A program made the position numbers and the translations under genes. Of a stretch of 64,000 nucleotides of DNA, positions 9,671-20,700 are shown piece after piece (the first letter of the stretch is position 1; each line of letters begins with the position of its first letter). Source of the DNA: Chalara sp. BL73 (taxonomy: Eukaryota > Ascomycota > Leotiomycetes > Helotiales); assembly GCA_918026815.1 (NCBI GenBank), contig CAKJVC010000150.1:682001-746000 (forward strand). The letters run 5' to 3'. The notes beneath the pieces are model-generated. The model was given only the letters and a program-made list of their open reading frames with translations. It did no database searches and was not told the origin of the DNA.

Positions 9671-12422
9671 GAAATCGGGTTTGATGGCTCTGTTTGATTG
9701 TAAATATTAGAGACACCCTTTCTAATTCCGAAATCTTCCGCCTCTGTTTGTCCTCCCCTTCCTGTTCCTCCTTATATGTCCCCCTCATTTCCCCACCAAC
9801 CAAGCTAACACACATTTTAAACTCGCCCCTATGTTCTCTTTCTATATTCGCTTGATGGCCGTAACATCTTAGAAAAAAACGCTCCTTTAGATGCTGCAAT
9901 CTTCGCTTATGCTCAGAATCTAATTGTTGCCTTCGGCGAAAGTTAAAGCGCAGCCCAAAAATAATATACATATGTATATATATATAAATGATCCAGCTCG
10001 ATGCCCCGAAGTATTAGTGCGAGCCAACAACTTGCTGAAAAGAAAAATAAGCAAAGTTGAGCTTCTTCTGCGGCGGTGACCCGTCACAAAGCCAATCCTG
10101 AGGCGTGTGAAGGCGGCTAATAAGGTTGTTCTATTATGAGAATGCTAAACCAAGGAGGAAAGGCGTAATGGTTGCTGTACGCGACCATAATGGAAGAGGT
10201 GGAATCACATGACATGCCAGATCCAGCGAGTAAGCGAACCAATGAAGATCGCAGGCGGGATCGCATGATCCATGACCCAAAGGATGAATCGTAAAGGGAT
10301 TTTGTTTTTGCAACAGAACTTCAAAGTGGCCTGGGCTTTACTTATGATTGCTATTTTGTAAAGCGAGCAGAATTGCTAATCAAAGCTACTTGGCTAAAGA
10401 ATTTTTTAAATGTTTTTTAACTCGGAGTTTCGCGCAACAGAATTTTTTTTATTTTGTAGCTTTACGTAGTCGTTGTGATGTGGGGTGAAGTAAATTCCAT
10501 ATGAACAGCACCGTCAAGTACCTTTGTGAGTGGTGCTTTTTGCTACTTTGCGATAAAGTGGTGCAATGGAGTGATTTTGTGTCGGTTTAATGGGAGGTGG
10601 GTGACTTTACAGGCGATACGGCAGGCCCTACTATAACGTCGTCGTGCCCGACTCCGCGCGAATCAGAGTAAATGCACTTGCCTTGCCATAGGGATGTACG
10701 AGGGACGCCTATTTTGATACACCAGTAGTGGTCATAATAGAATGGCCAACCTTGACAAGTTATTTTGCGGTTTGCTGGCCATTCAATTATGACCACCACG
10801 GATCAGCCTCGTCATCCTGCATAGAGCTACCTTGAAAGATTTCCTCGTGCATCCAATGAACTCTTTCTACGTAGGGCGGCATGGAGGGAAATCTTACTTC
10901 TTGGTGCTTTTCCCCAGCGGAACTGTAACGGTAAAGCTCCCTCACTTTAAGCAGCTTTTAATCACTTATTGCATACTTTGATTGCATACTTTGATTTTCC
11001 ACCGATCATTTATTTGCCCTTTGTCTTTGCTGCTCACAGATTCCCTCCAGTCGGACCCCTTTTTGTGCCAGAACATTATGTTCAAGCGAGATTTATGCCT
11101 GGGCTGAAAGTTTTGTGGAGGAGCACGACTTGCCAAAGATTGCCAGAGCTCTGACACGTGCTAACAGCTCGAAAGGTTCATGATCTACATGAGTGACACC
11201 CGCGGAACCTCATTTTTTTTTTCAAACAAGGGTAGCCGCAATTAATGTTGGTCCGTTCAAGACTCGTGAGCGAGCCAATACTGTGCCCAGCATAGTGTTC
11301 CAAACTATATAGGAATTCTTGTTTGTCATAGAGTTCTAAGGTTAGAAGCAACGGATTTATACCCAGATCCTACATATGCAGCACGTCTCAATATTACCTG
11401 TATTCATTCCTGTGGAGTCTTCTGGAGAATGCTCCAGTTGTGTAATTAGTGAGATCACTTTGCCCGACATCTCAAGTATTCTTGGCTTACAAATACACAA
11501 ACACGCAAACACTCTTTATTACACGTCATGAACTACACCACTTTTGAACAACAATTTTCCAAAAGTAAACCCTACGCCTGTGATGTCCGCAGATCGATTT
11601 GCACGCGAAACACGCACTCTGTACAAAGCATCGAATTCAATTAATAAATATGGACTAGCGCTTTTGAGCCCGGTACATACAAGAATGCAAATTTGTTCGT
11701 GACAAAAATAGGGCGTTATGGATATATCTACCAGACCCTTACGGACTTGAAACCTTGAAATTCGCTACCTTGCCTCTTTTCCGGGCTGTATCTTTTCAGG
11801 TCGCGGTTTTTTACCCAGGTAAGGATCCCCATACTCTACGTTTGTCAACTTCAAGGGATGTACGACGCATTCTAAAATGGCCTTGATATGATTTGAATCA
11901 TTCACAGGGGAGTTCGCCGACATTGAGCGTGTGAAGTAATATATCAGGTGCTATGGGTCGTCGGGTAGGACAAAAATTATCCAACAGTGTCCTATGGCTT
12001 ATATCCACAAATTTGAGCTCACATGATTAGCGTATGGACTTTCACAATAGCAGTAAGTAGTACATATACTGATTAATAACAGAAGCGTCGAACTCAGATA
12101 AGACCAGCATGACGAGCCTTTAGACTCCGCGAAGAAACCAAAATCCAATCACTACGAAAACTAAGTGTCATATATTTGGAATGCAGTCTTCGAAACGTCC
12201 AAGATACTCCTCGACTTCGAAGGCAAGACTCTTGCAAGTGGCATCTTAGACCAGGCTCCTGAGCTCAGTCGTAGCCTCTGATCGGTAATCGAGACATTGT
12301 CCTTCGCAAAAGCATTTGTTATTGATCAAGCTCGTGATAATGACAAGATTGAGGAAGTAAGCAAGAAAGTACAACTGCTAGCTGTTTCCACGTCTGGCAT
12401 GGCCAAGCAGAGTATGGTCTGT
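9671..12422. other. Long intergenic region, no supported gene
   Basis: AT-rich, with an alternating TA tract at about 9968-9985. It holds the inverted repeat at 10728-10796 and, at 10645-10656, a GCCCGACTCCG motif shared with 57.4 and 57.7 kb. No open frame has a recognisable domain. Confidence 0.6.
10728..10796. repeat. Inverted repeat, 21-bp arms
   Basis: Arm 10728-10748 pairs with 10776-10796 at 20 of 21 positions, with a 27-bp loop. It lies about 80 bp from a motif shared with a transposon-rich area, so a MITE remnant is possible. Confidence 0.7.
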
Positions 12423-13292
12423 CTAAAATTGGTAGCGGAGCATCCGTCCAGCATCGCGGAGATACGGCATGTTTGAAACGACCCACGCCTGCGCCCGCGC
12501 CGCTAAAGGAAGCTGGTCAATTCCGGGCATGTCGACCGATCGAAGATCATCAACCAATTTCAGTCCGGGACACCATGCTTCCAGCACTTTTGGATCATCA
12601 ATACCCCAGTGCAGCTCAGAGCCAGTATTCTTGACCGGCTTCATAAACCGCTGTAGACGTATCGCGATCGAGCCGTAGCAGTCGAACACCAACTGGCCGC
12701 CCGTTACGGCGAACCGATTTATGATTGCCTTTACCATCTGCCGGCCTTCGTCTTCACGCAAATACATGGTCAGACCCTCGAACACGGCAATAGTCGGCCG
12801 GTCGGCCGGAATGCTGCTAATCCACTGGTCAGCATCTATGACAGATGCCGGGAGCAAGTGATAGTCGCCCCCGGGGATTGGGACCAGCTGTTGCCGCAGA
12901 TGCATGACATCAGGCAGGTCGACGTCAACCCAGCGGACCCCAGATCCATGCTGCACACGCAGACAGCGCGAGTCCAGGCCGCATGCAAGATGCAAGACAG
13001 TGGCGGAGGGATGAGCGGCTAGAAACTCAGAGGTCCACTGATCGAGTAGCTTTGCGCGGATGGCAACGCTGGCGCTGGCGGTCGCGTCTATCCCCGTCTT
13101 AGCAAAGTCGTAATCGACTTTCTCGACGAGTTGGAGCGCCCATTTGTCGCCTAGGATTGGGTTAGAACTAGCGGCATCCTGTGAGCGACCGTAGAGGGTG
13201 GCAAGAAGCGTCTCTTGAGGGCCGGTGAGTGTGATTTTGTTGGCCTTTACCTCTGTCTTGGCGGTGGCGGTTGCCTCAGCGTCTAATGCCAT
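12423..13292 (-). CDS. SAM-dependent O-methyltransferase, LCM/TcmP type
   Basis: Single exon, 289 residues, clear ATG. SAM-binding motif I reads VLHLACGLDSRCLRV, followed by RWVDVDLPDVMHLR for the acidic loop that holds the ribose, and later IAVFEGLTMYLREDE, the signature of the leucine-carboxyl-methyltransferase / tetracenomycin TcmP superfamily. The length fits the small TcmP-like members rather than PPM1, which is longer. The family methylates carboxyl or phenolic oxygens; the substrate is unknown. No biosynthetic backbone gene is near. The intron-free frame and bacterial-type motifs make bacterial ancestry possible. Confidence 0.88.
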   Translation of the reverse strand: MALDAEATATAKTEVKANKITLTGPQETLLATLYGRSQDAASSNPILGDKWALQLVEKVDYDFAKTGIDATASASVAIRAKLLDQWTSEFLAAHPSATVLHLACGLDSRCLRVQHGSGVRWVDVDLPDVMHLRQQLVPIPGGDYHLLPASVIDADQWISSIPADRPTIAVFEGLTMYLREDEGRQMVKAIINRFAVTGGQLVFDCYGSIAIRLQRFMKPVKNTGSELHWGIDDPKVLEAWCPGLKLVDDLRSVDMPGIDQLPLAARAQAWVVSNMPYLRDAGRMLRYQF

Positions 13293-13944
13293 AGCTTGTA
13301 GTACGTGTAGGCCTTACCTCGTAGATAGTGAAGAAAATGAGGGTTTATAGTAGAAATTGCAGGACCAAACATCAGTTTTCTTCCCCATCCAGAGGCATCC
13401 GGGTCATGGATGCATTTATATCAAGTACTGTCTGCAATATGTGGATGCTGTCAGGAATCGGCTTACGTAAGTATGCCAAGGAGCTAACGGACTAAGTTAG
13501 ACAATCTCTTACCCATATATTACGGCCTATAACCGTAGAGAATGGAACAACTGGAACGCTCCTAATAGGCCCGTACTCTATTGCTGTGATACTCTCGCAG
13601 ATCCTCTAATTGATCCTCTAGCCAATCTCTAACAACGGGCTACCGTTTGAGAGATCACATGATCTTCGCCATCTATTTAGGCCTAGTCTAGCCTTACTTA
13701 TCTGCTCCACTTGCCAAGCAGTAGCTGAATATCATCAACTCCTACAGCCTCAGTTACCTACCTAGTCGACTCCCCGCCCCTTGTTGAGCGGTGGTGAGCC
13801 CATTCGGAGAATATGGAACAGAGAGGCCAGGACAAAGTGTGTACATACATCTACCTTCATAAGGAAGCTGTGGAAGACTTTCACTTTGCAACACGTATGG
13901 ACAGATATTCAGGTATGCCGGAATTTTGTTGTTCTCACGAGTAA
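13293..13944. other. Intergenic, no supported gene
   Basis: Contains short direct phrases such as GATCCTCTAA/GATCCTCTAG near 13600. No coding signal. Confidence 0.55.
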
Positions 13945-16188
13945 TCAATGAATAGCCAAAATCTGGATCCTGCTCCCCGGTTCTATTTCTTCAGAGGCAA
14001 AGTCTTGGTACAAACTACTCCCCAACATCATGTTTTCCACAAAGCACTCTCCTACTAATTCAAAATGCTCTATTATTCCACCATTGCTTAACACTTCTGA
14101 AAGAGAGTTTTCGGAGTATCGGTTCTCTTTCTGGAGACGTTCTTTGATCTCAGCAGCAACCTTAGGATGAGCATTCTGAGGCAAGGGACGTAATACCACA
14201 GGGTTTAAGTAATGCTGGACAATGCATACGACATCGCTGGCACATGTTGATGCTGGAACTAAGGCTAGTGCTGGAGAATAGGTCTCTGTTTTAAGGGTAC
14301 TGGCTCCGAGGAACTGTAATGTGGCCAATCTCCGGCCATGGAATATATTAGGCTGAGTGACATCGAAGTGTGCCCACAGTATGCGCACTAGCAATGACTG
14401 CTCAAGGTAGGCCAAGATAATGCGAAAGGAAACCTTGTACTGAAATATCAAGGATGCCGTGTCGAGATCGGAGCGGTGAACAGTTCGTTCGAATTCTGAA
14501 AGCTCCGGGTTGTTACTGTCGGGCCTCTTGTCGGACTCTTTGAATAGTATGTCGTTACCTTGTATCCAGTGTACTGTGCTTCGATCTTCGCAAGGTATGT
14601 CTTGAAGCTCATCACAAATATATTGTAATTCGCTCACCACATGAACATCCATTCCGACTTGAGATGCCTTGTCATGGAACTTAGAATAAAGATAGCAATC
14701 TGAAACATTTTTAAGATATGATTCTTTCTTGTAAATAACGCTAGCAAGATTCTTTAGAAATTCCTTCGGCCATGGTTTAGGGGTTTGAAGGTGAGTCCAA
14801 TTGTCTAGGACCTTTTTGAAAGCCATCTCAATGTGCTTCCAAAGATCAAACTCCTTATCCGATGGGTTTTTGGGTTGTTTATCCTGCCGTAGTCGATCTT
14901 GAGATTCCGGACATGTCTGGATGACTGAGCCGAAGTTACAAAGGCTGCCTATTTTAGACCCGACGCATGCGAGTACTTGATGCTGAGCTACCAGAATATA
15001 CTTGTGCCCAAAATGATCAGACGAAAAGGAAGCTTCTTCAATTTTGGTTCTTCGTAGTTCCCGATCTAGACCCAATGCACTGTATATGGTGACTGGGGGG
15101 CCAGGAACTCTCCAGTCAGGTGTCCACGATGGCAGGTCTTTGTCCCTTTCTCCACTTCCCTCTGCGAGAGAGAGAATACTATAATTGTAGAGGTTATCAA
15201 GGAGATAGGTTGCTACTTGCGTATAGACAGTACGTTTGCTTTTCAAGTAGTCCACGGTAAGAAGCACTGATCTTGGATCACGTTCGTCAATCAGACCCAG
15301 ATGAGCAAAAATCATATCGCGGGGATCCTGGACGCCGAATGCTCTCCTGGAAATTAAAATTTCGAGAAGCTGTTTTGCTATATCCTTTGCCGTTATCTCT
15401 CTCATGTAGCCATGAACAGTCTCATGCCGCATTTTTGAATATTTGAGATGTAAATTTGCCATTTCCGAAGCAACACGAGCACCCTCCATGCCTTGCGCAA
15501 GGCCAGTACTAGATATGTATTCTCGAAAGTCGTGCCAACGTGCAAGTGAGGTACCGCACTGAAGCCATGGATCTAGGGAGAGCACCAGTTCCTGCAAGAC
15601 CCAGACTCTCTTGAACCAAGGCCGGGAAAATATAGATTCCAAAGCAGCGCGCTCCGTTCCTTTATCTAATTCACCCCTAATAGCGCTCAATCTTGAAAAC
15701 TTTTGGGTAGCCAATATCAAACTCCGGCTCCGAAGATCATTTAAGATTTGATCTGTAGCTGGAGTGGAGTCCCCAAGATAAATAATAGTATGATGAGCTA
15801 AAAAATAGACACTATTCATCTGACTAACTTGCTGGCTTCTTTCTAGAGTGTCTCTTTGATTGATACATATCGCATCAGCCCAGATTATCCGCTTCCGTGT
15901 TGAGTCTCTCAAATGCCTGAGTGCTGATGCAAGAGATGCTGTGATGAGCATCGTCCTGCCGTCCACAGTAATTTTCGATGAGAGTTGCGGATCCCCCCAA
16001 ACGTACGAAAGTGCTGTATATTTGTCGATAAGGTTATTATAACATCTAGCTAGGGTTGTACTGAGTAGCTCGCATTGCAGTGGACTTTCGAGATGAGGTG
16101 AAGGATGTAATTGAATTAGCCGCACAGCATCCGGCTCCGACAATTTATTGTACTCATAGCTTAGCTGCTCTGGAGATCTAAATGCCAT
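13945..16188 (-). CDS. HET-domain protein 1 (heterokaryon incompatibility family)
   Basis: Single exon of 747 residues. The HET domain spans about residues 57-200 with its three conserved blocks: YTALSYVWGD (57-66), IIWADAICINQ (101-111) and RPWFKRVWVLQE (189-200). The C-terminal LVGECFVENMML matches the usual end of long HET proteins. HET domains mediate cell death when incompatible hyphae fuse, and many copies have unknown partners. Codon use and the uninterrupted frame argue for an intact gene. It lies between AT-rich flanks, as usual for this fast-evolving family. Confidence 0.93.
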   Translation of the reverse strand: MAFRSPEQLSYEYNKLSEPDAVRLIQLHPSPHLESPLQCELLSTTLARCYNNLIDKYTALSYVWGDPQLSSKITVDGRTMLITASLASALRHLRDSTRKRIIWADAICINQRDTLERSQQVSQMNSVYFLAHHTIIYLGDSTPATDQILNDLRSRSLILATQKFSRLSAIRGELDKGTERAALESIFSRPWFKRVWVLQELVLSLDPWLQCGTSLARWHDFREYISSTGLAQGMEGARVASEMANLHLKYSKMRHETVHGYMREITAKDIAKQLLEILISRRAFGVQDPRDMIFAHLGLIDERDPRSVLLTVDYLKSKRTVYTQVATYLLDNLYNYSILSLAEGSGERDKDLPSWTPDWRVPGPPVTIYSALGLDRELRRTKIEEASFSSDHFGHKYILVAQHQVLACVGSKIGSLCNFGSVIQTCPESQDRLRQDKQPKNPSDKEFDLWKHIEMAFKKVLDNWTHLQTPKPWPKEFLKNLASVIYKKESYLKNVSDCYLYSKFHDKASQVGMDVHVVSELQYICDELQDIPCEDRSTVHWIQGNDILFKESDKRPDSNNPELSEFERTVHRSDLDTASLIFQYKVSFRIILAYLEQSLLVRILWAHFDVTQPNIFHGRRLATLQFLGASTLKTETYSPALALVPASTCASDVVCIVQHYLNPVVLRPLPQNAHPKVAAEIKERLQKENRYSENSLSEVLSNGGIIEHFELVGECFVENMMLGSSLYQDFASEEIEPGSRIQILAIH

Positions 16189-16381
16189 TGCATTTAGTTT
16201 AGGTATAGCCGTTGATGGCGTTGGCTGTTATTGTGGTTGAAAGAATCGACTAGTGATGTTTCGGCCACGTGACGAGCATATTGTGGGTCATAATAATGGG
16301 CGGTCATATGATGACGCTCCACCCCTGCTAGTGTCGCTAAGCTTTTTCTCAATCCAAGGTCAAGCAGTATTCCCATTCACC

Positions 16382-16588
16382 TCAGTAACATTTCAGATAG
16401 CGTACCTTTATCAATAATAGTTCATGGAGAAAGCGTTTCATACACACATGCAGGACATTCGCCTCATTAATCGGTATTTGTCGGACACAAGCCGGACCTT
16501 TGACGTCGCCTTGTGCATTGCATATAGTAATGCCTGCAAAAGCCTGATGCCCACATTTGCTGTACGTAATGAATTCACAAACACACAT
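16382..16588 (-). CDS. Possible small Cys/His-rich protein
   Basis: A 68-residue frame begins MCVCEFITYSKCGHQ. Many fungal short proteins of unknown function begin with a Met-Cys and a Y-x-x-C-G-H motif, which suggests a metal-binding start. The remainder has a CVRQIPINE segment and no known domain. It may be one exon of a longer gene; a GTACGC donor-like site lies near its 3' end. It is divergent from nothing nearby. Could equally be chance. Confidence 0.3.
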   Translation of the reverse strand: MCVCEFITYSKCGHQAFAGITICNAQGDVKGPACVRQIPINEANVLHVCMKRFLHELLLIKVRYLKCY

Positions 16589-17644
16589 TTCGCTTCTCGG
16601 TATTACGTTATTATCAAGATATGGAATAGAGTCTAAAATGACTTACAATAGCTGTGTATTCGCCCTACTTGATTCTTATCTTTTGCCTCGTGGATAGCTG
16701 CCTGAAGATTCAATATCTAAAGCAAAACACGCTTTCTGTCACTCTTACTTCAGGACGAATAACAGTTTGCAGATGTATAGTCTATATAAACGATCAAAAG
16801 ATTCTACTTTCGATAGTTTGGGATCATTAAGATACAGAATAGACCATGTCCACTTATATATAGGTTGCGGAAGTTCGAAGCTGTTCAGTGTAAGGGAAAT
16901 AGTGAAGCGATAAAGTTGCAGGGCTTGTGGATGGTGGGGCTCGGTTTAGACCACATGAGCTCCGATAGCGTGTTTCCCTTACATGACATTGCCTAGCGTT
17001 TCTTGTCACGGCTCCCTGGAATAGATTAAACATTCTCCACTCTGGTAAAGCTTTGGCCAGACGTTATTTTAACATCAATGGAATGCCTTTATATTTTGAA
17101 TATAAAGTCGTCCCGGCCGTTTCCTTTCCAAAGCCAATTGACGAACCGGGAGTTTCCTATTTGATCCATAAAACCAAACTTAGTTTCTCCCATTGCCAAA
17201 TCTAGTTCATCGTATCCAATATGAACAACTCAATCCATATACCTAAGCCTAATGTAGAACCACTCAGTGACTGTCGTGTTCATATGGTAGCGCCGTACCA
17301 GCTAATTCAACTTCAAGCCTTTCAAGAGAGACTTCTCTAGAATACCCACCTGCCGACGAGCTCGGTATTACTGTTGATTGGTGCTCTGTATTTTAGCGGA
17401 GAAAGTCTAGGTGACATTATTGGCCAATCCCCAGGGATCAGACCTTTTTGTTAGTTCCCTGCCAATAGAATTTCTTATCATGAAGAGTGCGGATCGAACC
17501 CCGTTTCCCCTAGTTACACATCTTTGTTCCTGATATTTGGGCCATAATCACCTAACACCAACCACCAACACCACCGCGTGTTGCTCCCCACGCCAGACCC
17601 TTCGCGACCCTTCTAAATAGTTGCTTTTTGAGGTTGTCTTGAAA
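16589..17644. other. Intergenic, no supported gene
   Basis: A stretch near 17495-17510 resembles a tRNA T-arm in reverse (GGGGTTCGATCC) but no tRNA fold surrounds it. No coding signal. Confidence 0.55.
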
Positions 17645-19137
17645 ATGCCAGGCGTTTCCTTGACTAAATCGAGCTCGCCTCATTTGATACCCCCATTCGC
17701 AGATTTCGATGAGCCTGACTGTTCCTTATCCCGGTTTGGCGCTACGAAGCGACTCCGAATTGAAACTGAGGAAACAGAGCAGGAAGCCAAGGTATATCAA
17801 TATCTCTTCATATAGTCAACGACTAATGGGAAGTTCGTGCGGACTGTATAGTAATAGCTAAAGCCTCACCTCTCAAGCGCCCCCATAGGCGTCGTTCCTC
17901 GAAGACCTTGTCGACATGCTCCTTTTGAGTCCTGCTCCGAAAAGACGCCGTCCTGGGTCTGTCAATAGCTTTGTGGCCCAGTGGGCCGAATCTGCTTCAG
18001 GATCGGAATCCTATCGGGAAAGACACTGCCGTTCGGATCCTCTTTTTAGTCACTCAGACGGAGACATTATACCCAGGAGACCTACCAAATCGGCGCCGAA
18101 TATGGACTACAGACGGGATGCTGATGGATTCGCTTTGCCACCGACACCTGCTTCTACCAAGTCATGATCGTATAAAGCAGATTCGGAGAACGACTCATAT
18201 GTGTCTGGGTACCGCCCGTCAATCACGCCATCGGATATCAGTGGTGTTTCCCTGTTTCAAGTCAAAAGAGCCTTGTTTAGGACATCTATTAACGGGACAA
18301 TAACTTGGCTGAGAGCAATATCTATATGCGAGATTTCTACGAGGAATTCCCAGAAAACATTGCCGGTCTTTTTAATCACGTAGGCAACGACCGTGACTCC
18401 CCGGGTCTATCGTCGGAGCAACTCAGGCAAAATACACGTTTGTACGATCTTGAAATGGGAACCGCAGAACCCACTGTGGAAAATTATTTTAAGGCCGACA
18501 TCTTCCCTGATCCTGAACAATCGGACAGTCTCAAACGCGTCGACAAAAATCCAATAGCCTAGCGAGTTGCCCCAAATGTCGGGTCGAAGCTTAGAGTTAG
18601 TACTCTTATGCCTAATATACTCTATAGATATAGCCGTCTTAGAGTATTTCCCTGGTAATAAACTCAACTTCGCTCCGTAACAAATGAAATTGTAGCCAAC
18701 AGCCAGGGCTTGTTGTATCTATTCCTTGTCATCGAATTCAAGGCCGATGGCCCTGGAGGATCTGGGAGTGTGTGGATTGCGATAAATCAATGTCCCGGAG
18801 GCTCTGCATTATGCTTCAATATTGCCAAACACTTCGACCGCCGGCTAAGGCAGTGCAAGAACAAAATGCTCCAGCCAATTGACAGTGCTGCGTTCAGCAT
18901 CGCCATTAACAGTGCCGAGGCGCGACTCTACACATCTCGGAAGCATAATAAGCTCAACTATTACACTCGAAAGGTCGATAGTTTCTTGCTTCAGAAGCCA
19001 AAGACTCTGTGGAGTTCCACAAGCACGTGCTAAACATCGTCGATTAGGCAAGGACGAGCTCCCCTTGCAACGTCGTCGGGTCATGCGTCCTCGAAGTCGC
19101 CTGGAAGAGTCGAGCCGCAAGCTGCCATATTATGAAG
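17645..19137 (+). pseudogene. Broken PD-(D/E)XK nuclease-like gene (fungal family)
   Basis: Exon 1 (17645-17791) and the next exon (from 17889) join over a 97-bp intron and read ASFLEDLVDMLLLSP, then YRRDADGFALPPTPAST, the usual N-terminal phrase of the large fungal PDDEXK-like family. After the TGA at 18165-18167 the family continues in other frames: RDFYEEFP and DSPGLSSEQLRQ in one, ending at TAG 18560-18562, then FLVIEFKADGPGGSGSVW, INQCPGGSALC and VDSFLLQKPK from 18710. After a further frameshift EFHKHVLNIVD ends at TAG 19045-19047, where a tryptophan codon is expected. The catalytic-type EFKA is still present, but the gene cannot give one product. The function of the family is unproven. 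Confidence 0.8.
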
Positions 19138-19674
19138 CGGATAAAACATTATTCCCTGTGCCGAAGTTGCCACCGATACTCCGACTTTGGGAATTGGCGG
19201 TTGATCCGGCCATCTTCTTGAAAAGCTCGGTGGGAGAGCAATATCATTCCAATACGAGATACTAAGATATTCAGCTTACCATGTTCAAAGTCTCATGCTC
19301 AATCAATACAGCCGTCGCAATCAATGCAAGCGCTGTAAAGCCGTCAATATATTTTTACTGTGCATATAGTCTAGCTCCAGCGTTGAATAGCATCTGAAAA
19401 ATCTAGAAATTCTTATTGATAGCCGCAATTTGAAGTGCTGTTGCTCTTTTATATATTGCTAGAAAGTATTGATGCCTTTTAATAAAGGCTTAGTTACATC
19501 GTCTAAGTTCTACTTAAAAGCCGCTTTGAGGGCAGTTTTGCTTTTAGAATTTACAGCAGGAGTATTGATATCTACTTTTACTGAAAGAACCTGATGGGCC
19601 AAGTCAAGCCTACCTAGAAGATTGTCTCTTCAAAGTTGTCTTTTAAAAGTATATTCATCGAATTTGGTCCATAA
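19138..19674. other. AT-rich intergenic
   Basis: TA-rich sequence between two broken genes. Nothing recognised. Confidence 0.5.
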
Positions 19675-20700
19675 CTAGCAAGCAGACGGACTATGTCCCA
19701 ATGTATTTAGTGAATCTAAGGACAAATGCCTATCAGTAGATTCAAAACCGCACCTGCTGGATAGGTTTTTAATAGGCGCGCCATAATTCGGCAACATATT
19801 TATCAAATCGTAATCGACAATTTTCACGGCAATAGCGGTTGCATGACGTATAGGGGAGGACCTATTGTGCGCGCCAGAAAAACTGGGGAACCTTTGTGTC
19901 GGAGCGTGCTTGATGTCAACACCAGCTTCCAATAGCGTTCGAATTATTTTATGAATTCGATCCTTGGCCGTTTACGCAAAGCAGCTCGCCCATGATCAGA
20001 TATCTCTGCATTGCTTTTGTTATTGTTTGTGGCTAGTAGTAATAGGTTGCAACTTATTAGGTAAGTTACATACTAGAAATAATTTTTCGTTGCAGCCGTT
20101 TAAAGAGCTTCGGAGTCGTCTGAGTTAGCACTCTTCCGAATAAATTCTTTCATTATACTTTCACTATATTAATATTATCATACACGACAGCAGCGTGAAG
20201 CGGGCTTGGGACTGGATAATATTTGGACTGATTATTCATATCGGCACCACTATTTAACACGTATCTAATAATAATATAGTTGCCAGTGCTTATACCAGTT
20301 GTCATCACTGTAATTCCATGCTCTGAGGTATCAGCGCCTCACGAATATTTGCACCGTGTAGAACAAGTAGGATAGTAATATCAAACCATCCCTAATGGCA
20401 CGCAAGCCGGAGGGCTATTATCAGACACTTGTTACGCGATTTAACAGCCTTGATACGGCCGCATATGCCCCCGCTTCTAGTAATTGATATACCGTACCGA
20501 GATCACCACTTAAAATACCAGCTTTAAGAGTAGAACTTCACAAGTTTTTGTAAAATGGCTCGTTATAGGATCTTTTAAATGGTAGATTGTTAATATTTGC
20601 ACCATGACCAAGCGGCAATTGTATGAAAGACAAGTTTCCGTCTCGTGTGGCGATTTGGATAGCGTTTGGTCGTCGAGCTTTTACCCTAGACTTGTCTTTG
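19675..20700 (-). pseudogene. Shattered ankyrin-repeat gene
   Basis: Ankyrin units can be read on the minus strand but in shifting frames with many stops. About 20670-20589 gives NAIQIATRDGNLSFIQL then GHGANINN. Further down come AGILSGDLGTVYQLLEAG, NSGADMN, and near 19930-19770 LEAGVDIKH and IVDYDLINMLPNYGAPI. The AT-rich composition with frequent TAA and TAG fits long decay, probably by repeat-induced point mutation. No intact start or stop can be given, and the edges are approximate. It may once have belonged to an NLR or a plain ankyrin protein. Confidence 0.65.

Noticed and set aside
9246..9971. 241-codon minus-strand frame
   Set aside because: Shadow of the last Sel1 exon; Pro/His/Ser-rich without domain.
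1..13292. Secondary-metabolite cluster from monooxygenase, crotonase and methyltransferase
   Set aside because: No backbone synthase or transporter, and the genes are far apart.
17495..17510. Possible tRNA T-arm
   Set aside because: No anticodon arm or acceptor stem around it.
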